DNA of 64,000 nt from Lysobacteraceae bacterium CU05-9 (GCA_007556525.1 SWJS01000006.1:92154-156153); one strand, 5' to 3'; counted from the first letter of the stretch, positions 8,101 through 16,942 are shown. Notes: a model not told the origin generated them from the sequence alone. Translations and numbers: made by a program.

Positions 8101-8793
8101 ATGAACAGTGCACTGAAGATTCTGTCGATCGCCTGCATGATGAGTTTAGTTGCCTGTAATCCGGCAGCTGAACCGCGGTCCGTTGAAGGAAGCAACGAAT
8201 CGCCGGGGACCTCGACAGCCCCGGTGTCGAATGCAGAGCCCACTACACCTGCGCCCGCACCTGCGGAGAGTGCAGATACCGCGACTCCACCTGCAACCCC
8301 AGCTGAGCCGGCACCGAAGCCGGAGCCCGAGCCGGCGAAACCTGTACCGGTTGATGCGAATACGCTGACGTTCAATGGCATGGGCAAGATTCGCTACGGC
8401 ATGACAAAGGACGAGTTCCTCGCATTGAAGCTGCGCACGCATGGCCCGTCGGAGATGATGGATGGTCCGGACTCGTGTCATTTCTATCCGTTAGCACCGT
8501 CCGGCGGCACGGAAGTGATGATTGAGAAGAAGCGTGTCACCCGCATCGATGTCGCCAAGGGAACTCCGAACTCCTTGGGCGTGAAGGTGGGTGATTCGAT
8601 TGAATCGGTTTTGGCGAAATATCCGAAGGCCATTGTCCGCCCGCACACGTATCTACCCGCCGGAAAGGAAGTTGTGATTTGGAACGATGGGCGCTCAGCG
8701 GCGTTCGTGCTCCAAACGGATTCCAATGCCAAGGTCACGCATGTTCGTTCCGGTATTCCGCCGAATGTGGAATACGTCGAGGGGTGCGCATAA
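8101..8793 (+). CDS. Lipoprotein with Pro/Ala/Glu linker and a C-terminal domain of unknown function
   Basis: A 230-residue lipoprotein. The lipobox LVAC gives an N-terminal Cys near residue 20. About 25-82 is a low-complexity Pro/Ala/Glu linker, long enough to span to peptidoglycan. About 85-230 is one globular domain with two similar halves: IRYGMTKDEFLALKL near the start and VKVGDSIESVLAKYP later, each a 'GMxxxE/GDSIESV' turn-helix seen in some periplasmic domains. Its function is not known to me. The ATG at 8101 has AAAGG 6 nt upstream; an in-frame TTG at 8095 overlaps that site and is less likely. The hybrid kinase gene begins 3 nt after the stop. Confidence 0.75.
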   Translation: MNSALKILSIACMMSLVACNPAAEPRSVEGSNESPGTSTAPVSNAEPTTPAPAPAESADTATPPATPAEPAPKPEPEPAKPVPVDANTLTFNGMGKIRYGMTKDEFLALKLRTHGPSEMMDGPDSCHFYPLAPSGGTEVMIEKKRVTRIDVAKGTPNSLGVKVGDSIESVLAKYPKAIVRPHTYLPAGKEVVIWNDGRSAAFVLQTDSNAKVTHVRSGIPPNVEYVEGCA

Positions 8794-8796
8794 ACC

Positions 8797-9909
8797 ATGC
8801 CATTTAGCCATGTACAGGACTACAAAGGACGTGTCCTGATCGTCGATGATCAACAGATCAATCTCGACGCAGCGAGGGTATTGCTGGAAGCACAGGGGTA
8901 CGTAGTCCGCTGCGTTCATTCTGGCGAAGACGCTTTGGCAGCATACCCTGAGTTTCACCCTGATTTAATTCTGCTCGACATGATGATGCCCGGCATGGAC
9001 GGATTCGATGTGATGGCGGAATTGACGTCATTGTTTGAGGACTCCTTGTCGCCGGTTTTGTTTGTGACCGCCGCGCATGACGAGATCATTCTCGAGCGTG
9101 CGTTCGCTGCCGGTGTCGTCGACTTCGTGACGCGCCCATATATCGGCCGTGAATTGGTTGCGCGCGTCAACGCTCACCTGGGCTTGAAGCTTTCCAATGA
9201 TCGGTTGAAGCGTACGGCGAAGGACCGCGAGGAGCTCGTGAACCTCGTGGCGCATGATCTCAAGAATCCCTTAAGTTCCGTGCTGTTCGCAGCACAGATG
9301 TTGCGTGAGGATGGTTTGAGTGCAGACCGCTATCCGCGTTACTTTGAAATCATTGAAGATGCGGCATCGGATGCCGTTGCTTACATTCGCGACTATCTGG
9401 AATCGCGTGATCCAAATGGCAAGCCGTCATTTGATCCGAATGCGCGCACGGATTTGCGTGAAGTGATTCATTGGGCGGGGCGTCGTTACCTGGAGAACTT
9501 GCAGCAACACGGCATCGCATTGTCATTGCAGGAACCGAATGTTCCCGCGATCGCGCACTTTGAAGAACGCGTGTTGCGCCGAGTTGTCGAAAATCTCATT
9601 ACCAACGTCATCAAGTACGCGCCGAATGCACCGATGGTGATTGCGGTTCGGCGTGGTGCGCCGGATTTTTGGCGGATTACCGTGACCGATAACGGGCCTG
9701 GTTTGTCCGATGATCAGCAGCGTCGTTTGTTCAAGCCGTTTACGCGTTTCCATAAGGATTCGTCTGATGAGCAAACCGAATTGCTTTCGAGTGGCCTAGG
9801 TTTGTCGTTAGCCAAGCGCACCATCGAAGAGCATGGTGGTCAGCTTTGGTACGAACGCGCGGAAGGCGGCGGTTCGACCTTCGTCATCGAAGTTCCGGAC
9901 GCCGAATGA
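8797..9909 (+). CDS. Hybrid sensor: receiver domain followed by histidine kinase
   Basis: A 370-residue soluble protein with no TM segment. Receiver domain (about 6-125): VLIVDDQQ acidic pair, phospho-acceptor Asp in LILLDMMMPG, and the FVTA...RPY end (Lys replaced by Arg in TRPY). A HisKA-type dimer helix follows, with the H-box NLVAHDLKNPLSS near 152. The HATPase domain has the N-box NLITNVIKYAPN, DNGPGL and GLGLSLAKR. Receiver-first kinases usually get phosphate or a signal from another kinase. No partner response regulator is adjacent. A coupled role with the lipoprotein just upstream is possible. Confidence 0.93.
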   Translation: MPFSHVQDYKGRVLIVDDQQINLDAARVLLEAQGYVVRCVHSGEDALAAYPEFHPDLILLDMMMPGMDGFDVMAELTSLFEDSLSPVLFVTAAHDEIILERAFAAGVVDFVTRPYIGRELVARVNAHLGLKLSNDRLKRTAKDREELVNLVAHDLKNPLSSVLFAAQMLREDGLSADRYPRYFEIIEDAASDAVAYIRDYLESRDPNGKPSFDPNARTDLREVIHWAGRRYLENLQQHGIALSLQEPNVPAIAHFEERVLRRVVENLITNVIKYAPNAPMVIAVRRGAPDFWRITVTDNGPGLSDDQQRRLFKPFTRFHKDSSDEQTELLSSGLGLSLAKRTIEEHGGQLWYERAEGGGSTFVIEVPDAE

Positions 9910-9910
9910 A

Positions 9911-9948
9911 AAAACACTCCGAGCCTTGCGGTTCGGAGTGTTTCGTTT
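9911..9948. terminator. Bidirectional terminator between the kinase and the gene at 9985
   Basis: AAACACTCCGA pairs with TCGGAGTGTTT across a 10-nt loop, with A residues on one side and T residues on the other. It can serve both convergent genes. Confidence 0.8.
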
Positions 9949-9984
9949 GGCGCGGTTGTGGGTGCGCCTGACGTCGAGTGCGGA

Positions 9985-10365
9985 TTATTCGCGCTCGGAG
10001 TTACCGTCGAAGAAACCCTTTTCGGATTCCGACTGCTTCTCTTTCATCTTCTTGTTGATTTGATACGCAGCGGCTGCGACGGCGGCGACGGCGGCGGCGG
10101 TCAGCAAAGGATTCTCCTTCGCCTTGCGGCCAGCGACAACGGCACCACGCTTCACGGCTTGCACTTGATCATTGTGATTGACGAAATCGGTGACACCGTT
10201 ACGTGCGTCCTTCGCCAGGTCGACAGTCTTGTCCTTGCCGGTTTCCATCCAGTCTTTCGCCAACGAACGACCTTCATTCAACCACTTCGCAGCCTTGTCG
10301 GTGTCGACGCCGCGCAATTGTTGACCGACCATATCGATCAAATCAGAAATGCTGTTCTTGCTCAT
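9985..10365 (-). CDS. Small helical protein with C-terminal hydrophobic helix, unknown function
   Basis: A 126-residue protein, mostly charged helix (WLNEGRSLAKDWMETGKDK, LAKDARNGVTDFVNHND). It then has an Ala-rich hydrophobic segment at about 86-101 (LLTAAAVAAVAAAAYQ) and a basic then acidic tail. The layout resembles the ElaB/YqjD (DUF883-like) group of membrane-tethered, stress-induced proteins, but the similarity is only in layout. A very strong GGAGGGAG ribosome site precedes the start, so it is likely abundant. Confidence 0.65.
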   Translation of the reverse strand: MSKNSISDLIDMVGQQLRGVDTDKAAKWLNEGRSLAKDWMETGKDKTVDLAKDARNGVTDFVNHNDQVQAVKRGAVVAGRKAKENPLLTAAAVAAVAAAAYQINKKMKEKQSESEKGFFDGNSERE

Positions 10366-10473
10366 GTTGGGCTCCCTCCTCGGGAAAAGTTTTTTCCTGC
10401 ATTCAGATTACTGAAACTGCGTTGGCAATGCGTGAGATTCGCGTTGTGATGCGAATAGTGATTAAACGCACGT

Positions 10474-12900
10474 TTAGGTTCCTCGCGGTTTGGCTCGGTG
10501 CGTCGGGGTGGCGTTCCACGGATCTTCCGGCCACGGATGCTTTGGGTAGCGTCCTTTCATTTCCTTGCGGACTTCGGGATAGGTGTTGTCCCAAAAACTC
10601 CGCAAATCCGTCGTCACCTGCAATGGTTTGCCGCCCGGGCTGAGGAGGTGGATTTTCAGCGGTTGCGTTCCATTCGCAATGCGAGGAGTTTCCGCCAGTC
10701 CAAACAGTTCCTGCAGTTTGACCTTGAGGATCGGTGCGTGTGCATGGCTCGTTGTGTTGCCTTCTTCGTCGAATTGATATTCGATCGGGCGGTCGAGTCC
10801 GGACGGCACGTTGATGTGCGTCGGTGCCTGCGCGTTGAGTTGTTGCTGTTGGTTCCAGTCGAGTCGGTTGCGGATCGCTTGATCAAGTTGCGTTGCGTCG
10901 ATGTTGCTGATTTTTGATTTATTCGTCAGCAACGGTTTGAGCCATTGCGTTGCGTCTTCCTTTAGCGCGTTGGTGTCGAACTGCTTCCAATCATTTGGTT
11001 GCCATTGCTGCAGGCTTCGAATTCTTGCAAGAAACTTGTGCGTGCTCTCGTTGAATGGCAGTGGCTTGAGATCTTGCTCGATGATGTATGTGAGCATTGC
11101 ATCGGCCATCGCGTCCTTGTCGGCGTGCTGCGTGGGTTTGCGGCTGAGTTCAATCCTCCCAAAACGCGCCACCGTCGCCGAACTCATCGTCTCCGTGTCG
11201 GCGTTCCAGGTGGATTCGGTTTTCTCGGTGAATTCGTTGGGGAACTGGTTGTTGAGAAAGTGTTCGTCAATCGGAATCGCGCTGCGTATGCGTGCGTGTG
11301 GTCGAGCATGCGTGAGCTCCGTGATCAGCAAATACTCGTGACCGTAGAGATCGGATTGCTCGTTGAGTTGTGCGGTGTTGCCGTTGAAGAGGTGGTATCG
11401 CAGTGGATCCTTGCTCGACTGTTTCGCGATCCAATCGATGTAGCCGGGCGCGATGATGGCGGCGAAATCTTTCGGCGGTTGTTTGTTTTCGCTGCGTAGG
11501 CGACGTTGCCATTGCTTACGGGTATGCGCGTTGCTGCGTTGGGATTCTTCGTATCGTTTCGTCCAAGCATCCGAATCAATTCTCAGTTGCCGCGGTGATT
11601 CGAGCGTCGCAAGGATGCCGGAGACGTCCGTGTTGCTTGGTGCGTTGATGACGATTTTGGCGAGGCGTGCATCGAGGCCGAGGTTGAGTGCGTCGCGTCC
11701 TTGTTGCGTGAGCTTGTTGTTGCCATCGATGAAGTCGAGTGATTTGAGTTGATCGTGCGCGCGCTGCAACGTGCCCTTCGGTGGTGCGTCGAGGAACTGC
11801 AGATCATCGCTGCCCCACGCGGCAATCTCCATCGCGAAGTTGCTGAGTTCGGTTTGTGTGATTTCCGCGCGGCGTTGTTTGTCGAGCCGTTGCGACGTTG
11901 GCCAAAGTCGGTACGCAGTGCCGGGCGCAGTTCTTCCTGCACGTCCGCTGCGTTGATCCGCACTTGCTTGCGAGATCAGAACAGTCTTGAGCGACGTCAG
12001 TCCGGTTTGTGCATCGAAGCGTGGCTCATTCGCAAGACCGCTGTCGATGACGATTCGGACGTTCGGCAGAGTGACGCTGGATTCGGCGACGTTGGTGGCG
12101 AGTATGACGCGACGTTGGTTGTTGTCGTGCGCGCGCAGGATGTGGGATTGCGCATCGATGGCCATTTCGCCGTGCAAAGTCATGACTTCGAATGTGTCGG
12201 CTTCCAGTAGGCGTTCGACTTTGCGGATGGATGCGATACCGGGCAGGAAAACGAGTGCATCGCCGTCGTGCTTCGCCATGGCTTCACGCACGCAACGCGC
12301 AACTTGATGTTCCAGCTTCTCATCGCGACGGGCGGGATACGCGATGACATCGACCGGGTAGCTACGTCCTTCTGACCGTATGACATCCGCATCGAGAAAG
12401 TTTGCGATGCGTTCCGCGTCGATGGTTGCGGACATCAATACGACTTTGAGATCGGGTCGTAGCGAAGCTTGCACATCCAACGCCAACGCTAACCCGAGGT
12501 CGGTCGCAAGATGCCGCTCATGAAACTCATCAAAAATCAGCAAATCCACTCCACTCAACTCCGGATCCTGTTGAATTCGCCGCGTCAGTAATCCTTGCGT
12601 TAAAACTTCAATGCGGGTGTTGTTGGATGTTTTGTTTTCGAAGCGGATGCGGTAGCCGACGGTTTGGCCGACGTCTTCGCCCAATGATGCAGCCATGTAA
12701 GACGCGGCGGCGCGGGCGGCAACACGGCGGGGTTCGAGCATGATGATTTTGGAAGAGTCTTGTAGCGTCTCGAGCAACGCGAGTGGGACTTTCGTGGTCT
12801 TGCCCGCGCCGGGATCGGCTTGCAGGATCAATCGTTGCGACGTGCGCAAACGCGCGAGAATCTCGGGCAAAACAGCATCAATCGGCAGCGCTTCAGTCAT
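10474..12900 (-). CDS. hrpB: ATP-dependent helicase HrpB
   Basis: A DExH-box RNA-helicase-like protein of 808 residues, the usual HrpB length. Motif I (ADPGAGKTT, about 28-36), motif II DEFH, motif III SAT and the C-terminal helicase motifs including QRSGRAGRT are all present. The HrpB-specific C-terminal domain is also there (HLLSPGGKPLQVTTDLRSFW, YPKHPWPEDPW). The frame stays open far upstream, but the ATG at 12900 begins the conserved protein and matches family length. The upstream part would run into tatD on the other strand. The biological substrate of HrpB is unsettled. The start is 30 bp from the divergent tatD start. Confidence 0.95.
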   Translation of the reverse strand: MTEALPIDAVLPEILARLRTSQRLILQADPGAGKTTKVPLALLETLQDSSKIIMLEPRRVAARAAASYMAASLGEDVGQTVGYRIRFENKTSNNTRIEVLTQGLLTRRIQQDPELSGVDLLIFDEFHERHLATDLGLALALDVQASLRPDLKVVLMSATIDAERIANFLDADVIRSEGRSYPVDVIAYPARRDEKLEHQVARCVREAMAKHDGDALVFLPGIASIRKVERLLEADTFEVMTLHGEMAIDAQSHILRAHDNNQRRVILATNVAESSVTLPNVRIVIDSGLANEPRFDAQTGLTSLKTVLISQASADQRSGRAGRTAPGTAYRLWPTSQRLDKQRRAEITQTELSNFAMEIAAWGSDDLQFLDAPPKGTLQRAHDQLKSLDFIDGNNKLTQQGRDALNLGLDARLAKIVINAPSNTDVSGILATLESPRQLRIDSDAWTKRYEESQRSNAHTRKQWQRRLRSENKQPPKDFAAIIAPGYIDWIAKQSSKDPLRYHLFNGNTAQLNEQSDLYGHEYLLITELTHARPHARIRSAIPIDEHFLNNQFPNEFTEKTESTWNADTETMSSATVARFGRIELSRKPTQHADKDAMADAMLTYIIEQDLKPLPFNESTHKFLARIRSLQQWQPNDWKQFDTNALKEDATQWLKPLLTNKSKISNIDATQLDQAIRNRLDWNQQQQLNAQAPTHINVPSGLDRPIEYQFDEEGNTTSHAHAPILKVKLQELFGLAETPRIANGTQPLKIHLLSPGGKPLQVTTDLRSFWDNTYPEVRKEMKGRYPKHPWPEDPWNATPTHRAKPRGT

Positions 12901-12908
12901 CGTCTGCC

Positions 12909-12923
12909 AGTCTAAAGTAAAAT
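12909..12923. promoter_or_regulatory. Back-to-back -10-like elements for hrpB and tatD
   Basis: On the minus strand TAGACT (12914-12909) ends 8 nt before the hrpB ATG. On the plus strand TAAAAT (12918-12923) ends 7 nt before the tatD ATG. Neither start has a Shine-Dalgarno sequence, so both transcripts are predicted to be leaderless or nearly so. Confidence 0.5.
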
Positions 12924-12930
12924 TCAACGC

Positions 12931-13719
12931 ATGAATCTGATTGATATAGGTGCGAATCTGACGCACGACAGCTTTGACCATGATCGCGCGGACGTGATCG
13001 CCAATGCACAAGCCGCAGGTGTTGCGCAATTCATCGTGACGGGTGCGTCGCGTGAGCACTCGCCGATGGCGTTGCAGTTGGCGCAGGAATACAAGGGTGT
13101 GTGTTTCGCAACGGCGGGTGTGCATCCACATCATGCAACGGAATACACCGACGAGTGCGATGCCGAGATGCGTGCGTTGTTGGCGCACGACGAAGTGGTG
13201 GCGGTTGGGGAGTGTGGGCTGGATTTTTTCCGTGATTTCTCACCGCGTCCTGCACAACGCCGTGCGTTTGAGATGCAGCTGCAAACGGCCGTCGATATCG
13301 GCAAGCCATTGTTCCTGCACCAACGCGATGCGCACGAAGACTTCATGGCGATCATGCGCAACTTCGAAGGACGCATCGGCCCGGCGGTTGTGCATTGCTT
13401 CACGGGCACGCGCGAAGAGATGTACGACTATCTCGACAACGATTGGTACGTCGGCATTACCGGTTGGCTGTGCGATGAACGTCGCGGGCAACATTTGCGG
13501 GAGATCGTTATGGACATTCCTGCGAATCGTTTGATGATCGAAACGGATGCACCGTACTTGATGCCACGGACGTTGAAGCCGATGCCGTCCTCGCGGCGGA
13601 ATGAGCCGAAATTTTTGCCACATATCCTTGAGGAGCTGGCGAAGGAGCGTGGCGAAGAGGTTGCGGTGACTGCGTCCAATAGCGTTCTCGCGACGAAGAC
13701 CTTCTTCCGCTTGCCATGA
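12931..13719 (+). CDS. tatD: TatD-family metal-dependent 3'-5' DNase
   Basis: A 262-residue TIM-barrel hydrolase of the cytoplasm, close to E. coli TatD in length. Metal-site motifs appear in order: DIGANLTH near the start (D-x-G rather than D-x-H, as in TatD itself), GVHPHH, GECGLDF, LHQRDA, HCFTG and ETDAPYL. GWLCDERRG is characteristic of TatD rather than YcfH or YjjV. TatD degrades single-stranded DNA and helps repair oxidative DNA damage; it is unrelated to Tat secretion despite its name. It is divergent from hrpB. Confidence 0.93.
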   Translation: MNLIDIGANLTHDSFDHDRADVIANAQAAGVAQFIVTGASREHSPMALQLAQEYKGVCFATAGVHPHHATEYTDECDAEMRALLAHDEVVAVGECGLDFFRDFSPRPAQRRAFEMQLQTAVDIGKPLFLHQRDAHEDFMAIMRNFEGRIGPAVVHCFTGTREEMYDYLDNDWYVGITGWLCDERRGQHLREIVMDIPANRLMIETDAPYLMPRTLKPMPSSRRNEPKFLPHILEELAKERGEEVAVTASNSVLATKTFFRLP

Positions 13720-13726
13720 TTAATTT

Positions 13727-13761
13727 ATCAGGGTAATATTAGTTTACATTTTTACCCTGAT
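13727..13761. promoter_or_regulatory. Perfect 10-bp inverted repeat upstream of the DUF2239 gene, probable operator
   Basis: ATCAGGGTAA (13727-13736) and TTACCCTGAT (13752-13761) are exact inverted copies separated by 15 nt. A -10-like TAATAT (13734-13739) overlaps the left arm, so a protein bound here would block transcription. The right arm ends 6 nt before the ATG at 13768. The regulator is unknown. Confidence 0.6.
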
Positions 13762-13767
13762 GAAATC

Positions 13768-14337
13768 ATGGCCACCCAAAATTGGATCGCATTCTCGGGC
13801 CACGCCCGCATCGCCAAGGGCGAACCGAAGGTCGTTGCAACTGCCGTAAAGCAGTTCGCCGATGCGAATGACACCGCGAATCTGCTGGTGTTCGACATGG
13901 CGAGCAGCCAGCCCGTTGAGCTGGATCTGCGGGGCACGCTCGACGAAGTCACCGCACGCGTGACGGAAACGCTGGCGGTGCAGGAGCCCAAGCGTCGACG
14001 CGGAAGGCCGAAGCTGGGTGTGGTCTCGAAGGAAGTGACTTTATTGCCGCGGCATTGGGATTGGTTGCAGGCGCAACCCGGCGGCGCTTCGGTGACGCTC
14101 CGCAAACTCGTCGAGACTGCGAGCAAGGCGCATGACTCCGGCGAAAACCCACAGCAACAACTCGAGTCCGCTTACCGCTTCATGACGGCGATCGGCGGCA
14201 ATCTGCCTGGTTACGAAGAAGGCATCCGCGCGCTGTTCGCGAAGGACGGCGCGAAGTTCAAGAAGGCGTTGAAGAAGTGGCCGAAGGACGTGCGCAAACA
14301 CGTCCGTAATCTGGCGGAAGCTGCGCTCGGAAAATAA
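13768..14337 (+). CDS. DUF2239 family protein
   Basis: A 189-residue basic protein matching DUF2239: WIAFSGHARIAKG at the start, FDMASSQPVELDLRGT, the basic AT-hook-like RRRGRPKLGVVSKEVTLLPRHWDWL, and a C-terminal helix pair ending in WPKDVRKHV. The central segment 'SKEVTLLPRHWDWL' is typical of the family. Function is unknown; the basic RGRPK core could contact nucleic acid, but that is inference. It is behind a palindromic operator and lacks a good ribosome site, so it is probably a tightly controlled single gene. It converges on yadH with no gap. Confidence 0.88.
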   Translation: MATQNWIAFSGHARIAKGEPKVVATAVKQFADANDTANLLVFDMASSQPVELDLRGTLDEVTARVTETLAVQEPKRRRGRPKLGVVSKEVTLLPRHWDWLQAQPGGASVTLRKLVETASKAHDSGENPQQQLESAYRFMTAIGGNLPGYEEGIRALFAKDGAKFKKALKKWPKDVRKHVRNLAEAALGK

Positions 14338-15135
14338 TTACGAGCGTAGACCGGTTCCGCGGTTGAGCAAGTACAGCGAGAACGCACCAAGCGCCACGAT
14401 GAAAAATCCCATCAACGAGAACGATTGCCACAGCGGCATGTCGTGAATGCCGAGCAAGCCGTAGCGGAATGCGTTGACGATGTAGAACACCGGGTTCAAG
14501 TGCGTCATCGATTGCGCCCACTCCGGCAAAATCTTCACCGAATAAAACACCCCGCCCAAATACGTCAGCGGCGTCAGGATGAAGGTTGGGATGATGGCGA
14601 TGTCGTCGAATTTTTTGGCATAGATCGCATTGATGAAACCAGCCAGCGCAAAAATCGTCGCACCCAAAATCACCGTCACAAAAGTAATGATCGGATGCGG
14701 CACTTCAAGTTTGGTGAAGAACAACGCGATGACCAACACGATCGCGCCGACCATCAGGCCACGCAGCACCGCGCCCGCCACATAACCGAGCAAGATCACC
14801 CAGTTCGGCATCGGCGACACCAACAGCTCTTCGATATGCCGACCGAACTTCGCGCCGAAGAACGAGGACGAGATGTTGCCGTATGCATTTTGGATCACTG
14901 ACATCATCACCAAGCCCGGCACGATGAAGGCCATGTACGACACGCCATCCATGTCCTGGATGCGCGAGCCGATCAGCTTGCCAAAGATCATGAAATACAG
15001 CGTCATTGTGATCGCCGGTGGAATCAGCGTCTGCGTCCAGATCCGCAAAATCCGCGTCATCTCGCGACGCGCGATCGTGTACAGCGCGGTCAGGTTGGCG
15101 CCCATGGAATTTTCGACTTGCGTATTCGCGTTCAT
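14338..15135 (-). CDS. yadH: ABC-2 type permease subunit, YadH-like
   Basis: A 265-residue inner-membrane protein with six TM helices. It follows E. coli YadH closely through RIWTQTLIPPAITMTLYF, the SSFFGAKFGRHIEELLVSP segment and FILTPLTYLGGVFYS, ending in GTGLRS. It is about nine residues longer at the N-terminus, and an internal ATG at residue 11 is a possible start. With YadG it forms a half-size ABC exporter of unknown substrate. The two genes overlap by 4 nt (15132-15135), so they are translationally coupled. Confidence 0.93.
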   Translation of the reverse strand: MNANTQVENSMGANLTALYTIARREMTRILRIWTQTLIPPAITMTLYFMIFGKLIGSRIQDMDGVSYMAFIVPGLVMMSVIQNAYGNISSSFFGAKFGRHIEELLVSPMPNWVILLGYVAGAVLRGLMVGAIVLVIALFFTKLEVPHPIITFVTVILGATIFALAGFINAIYAKKFDDIAIIPTFILTPLTYLGGVFYSVKILPEWAQSMTHLNPVFYIVNAFRYGLLGIHDMPLWQSFSLMGFFIVALGAFSLYLLNRGTGLRS

Positions 15136-16088
15136 TCCGACGCCTCCGGTTGATTCATGGATCCGCCGGCTGTGAGCTTCACGAACAACTCCTCCAGTCG
15201 ATTCGATTGCGTGCGCATCGAGCGCACCTTGATGCCATTCGATGACAACACGTTGAACACTTCATTGAGATCCATCGTGCGCGGCATTTCCAACGCAATG
15301 GTGTGCTCATCTTCACGGGTCAGCACCGCACCTTCGATGACAGGCAATGTTTCGGGAACGTCACTTTCGATATCGAACAAAAACCCTTCCACATCCAACT
15401 TCGCCAGCAACGACTTCATCGGTCCCTGCAACACGATCTCTCCGCGGTTGATGATCGCCAAGTTACGGCACAGCGATTCGGCTTCTTCAAGATAGTGCGT
15501 GGTGAGAATGATGGTCGTGCCGGCGCGGTTGATCTCACGCAAGTTCTTCCACATGTCACGGCGGATTTCGATGTCGACACCTGCGGTGGGTTCGTCGAGA
15601 ATCAGCAAGCGTGGCTGCGTCATCATCGCGCGCGCAATCATCAGGCGGCGCTTCATGCCACCCGACAACGTGCGGCTCATGAGATCGGCCTTCTCGAACA
15701 AGTGCGCACGCTTGAGTTCTTCTTCGGCGCGGCGGTTCGCTTCGTCGCGTGGAATCCCATAAAAACCCGCGTAATTCACCAGAATCGTGCGCGGCGACTC
15801 AAACAAGTTCATGTTGATTTCCTGCGGCACCAAACCAATCTGGCGCATGGCCAACGAACGCTCGGTGGCGAGATCGATGCCGAAGATTTTGACATCGCCA
15901 TCCGTGAGATTCACGAGTGACGAGATGATGCCGATCATCGTCGACTTGCCTGCACCGTTCGGCCCCAGCAACGCAAAGAAATCCCCTTCCGTCACATCAA
16001 AGTCCACGCCCTTCAGAGCGGTGACGTTGTTGTCATATGTTTTGCGCAGGCCACGGACGGACAGCGCGAGATCATTGCGATCGATCAT
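15132..16088 (-). CDS. yadG: ABC transporter ATP-binding subunit, YadG-like
   Basis: A 318-residue ATPase. Walker A GPNGAGKST, signature LSGGMKRRL, Walker B LLILDEPTAGVD and the H-loop TTHYLEEAE are intact. The QEINMNLFESPRTILVNYAGFYG stretch is characteristic of the YadG group. The last ~90 residues form the extra C-terminal domain of this group. It pairs with YadH as an exporter in the inner membrane; the substrate is unknown. The start is divergent from the ferredoxin reductase gene, 42 bp away. Confidence 0.94.
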   Translation of the reverse strand: MIDRNDLALSVRGLRKTYDNNVTALKGVDFDVTEGDFFALLGPNGAGKSTMIGIISSLVNLTDGDVKIFGIDLATERSLAMRQIGLVPQEINMNLFESPRTILVNYAGFYGIPRDEANRRAEEELKRAHLFEKADLMSRTLSGGMKRRLMIARAMMTQPRLLILDEPTAGVDIEIRRDMWKNLREINRAGTTIILTTHYLEEAESLCRNLAIINRGEIVLQGPMKSLLAKLDVEGFLFDIESDVPETLPVIEGAVLTREDEHTIALEMPRTMDLNEVFNVLSSNGIKVRSMRTQSNRLEELFVKLTAGGSMNQPEASE

Positions 16089-16117
16089 AACTACAGGGGT
16101 TCAACAAGGTAAACGAG

Positions 16118-16123
16118 TATTAT
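16118..16123 (+). promoter_or_regulatory. -10-like element of the ferredoxin reductase gene
   Basis: TATTAT ends 7 nt before the ATG at 16131 with no Shine-Dalgarno sequence, predicting a leaderless mRNA. Confidence 0.5.
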
Positions 16124-16130
16124 AGGTCGC

Positions 16131-16883
16131 ATGGATTCCGTTTTCCCGATCCGCCTGGTCGACGCCAAGCCCCTCGCCCCTACCGTTTTCCACTATGCGT
16201 TCGTCCGTTCGGATGGCAACGCGCTCGACTTCATCCCGGGTCAATTCATCCAGATCCACTTCGATTACGCGGACGGCACACCCGCCAAACGCAGCTACTC
16301 GTTGGCCACAATCCGCGAGCATTCACTGGAACCGGGCGAAGCCGTCGAATTCGCGGTGTCGTTCGTTGAAGGCGGCCGTGCAACTGCATTGTTCCAAAAC
16401 CTACAGATCAACGACGAAATCCGCTGCTCCGGTCCATATGGCAAGTTCGTTTTGAACGAGCGTGACACCAACGAGCGTTACCTGCTCATCGGCACTGGCA
16501 CCGGCATCACACCATATCGTTCGATGTTGCCGCAACTCGAAGCGTTGATGGGACGGGGTATCGAAGTTGTTTTGCTACAAGGTGCGCGCACCCGCGAAGA
16601 GTTGCTGTACGACGATGACTTCATGTCATTCGCTGCCGCAAACCCGAACTTCAAGTATCGTCCATGCCTTTCGCGCGAGGACATCAGTGTCGATGCGCCG
16701 AACGTGAAGTTCACGCATGGCTATGTGCAAAGTGTTTTGGCGGAGCTCGTTCCTACGCCAGGTCAGGACGTCGCCTATCTGTGCGGCAATCCGAATATGG
16801 TGGACGCGTGTTTTGCCGCATTGAAAGAGTATGGCTTGAGCACGCAGTTCATCCGCCGCGAGAAATACGTGAGCAACGTGTAA
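16131..16883 (+). CDS. fpr: Ferredoxin--NADP reductase
   Basis: A 250-residue flavoprotein of the FNR fold. The FAD-binding motif RSYSLA is at about 63-68, the pyrophosphate loop and NADP motif at GTGTGITPYRSM, and CGNPNMVD lies near the C-terminus. It would move electrons between NADPH and ferredoxin or flavodoxin. Length and the C-terminal FIRREKYVS fit bacterial ferredoxin/flavodoxin-NADP reductases; a closely related oxidoreductase of the same fold cannot be excluded. It is a single gene, divergent from yadG. Confidence 0.88.
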   Translation: MDSVFPIRLVDAKPLAPTVFHYAFVRSDGNALDFIPGQFIQIHFDYADGTPAKRSYSLATIREHSLEPGEAVEFAVSFVEGGRATALFQNLQINDEIRCSGPYGKFVLNERDTNERYLLIGTGTGITPYRSMLPQLEALMGRGIEVVLLQGARTREELLYDDDFMSFAAANPNFKYRPCLSREDISVDAPNVKFTHGYVQSVLAELVPTPGQDVAYLCGNPNMVDACFAALKEYGLSTQFIRREKYVSNV

Positions 16884-16890
16884 AGGTTGC

Positions 16891-16942
16891 TTGACACATC
16901 GAAATTGCGCTGATATTGTTCCTGTAAAACTAACTTGACAGG
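16891..16942 (+). promoter_or_regulatory. Promoter and inverted repeat upstream of the membrane-protein/XRE pair
   Basis: TTGACA (16891-16896), a 17-nt spacer and TATTGT (16914-16919) preceded by TG give a good extended -10 promoter. Just downstream, CCTGT (16921-16925) and ACAGG (16938-16942) form an inverted repeat. It lies where a repressor such as the XRE protein encoded in this operon could bind. Confidence 0.6.

Noticed and set aside
12901-13188. Upstream extension of the hrpB frame by 96 codons on the minus strand
   Set aside because: It is antisense to tatD, has no HrpB similarity, and the ATG at 12900 already gives the full family length.
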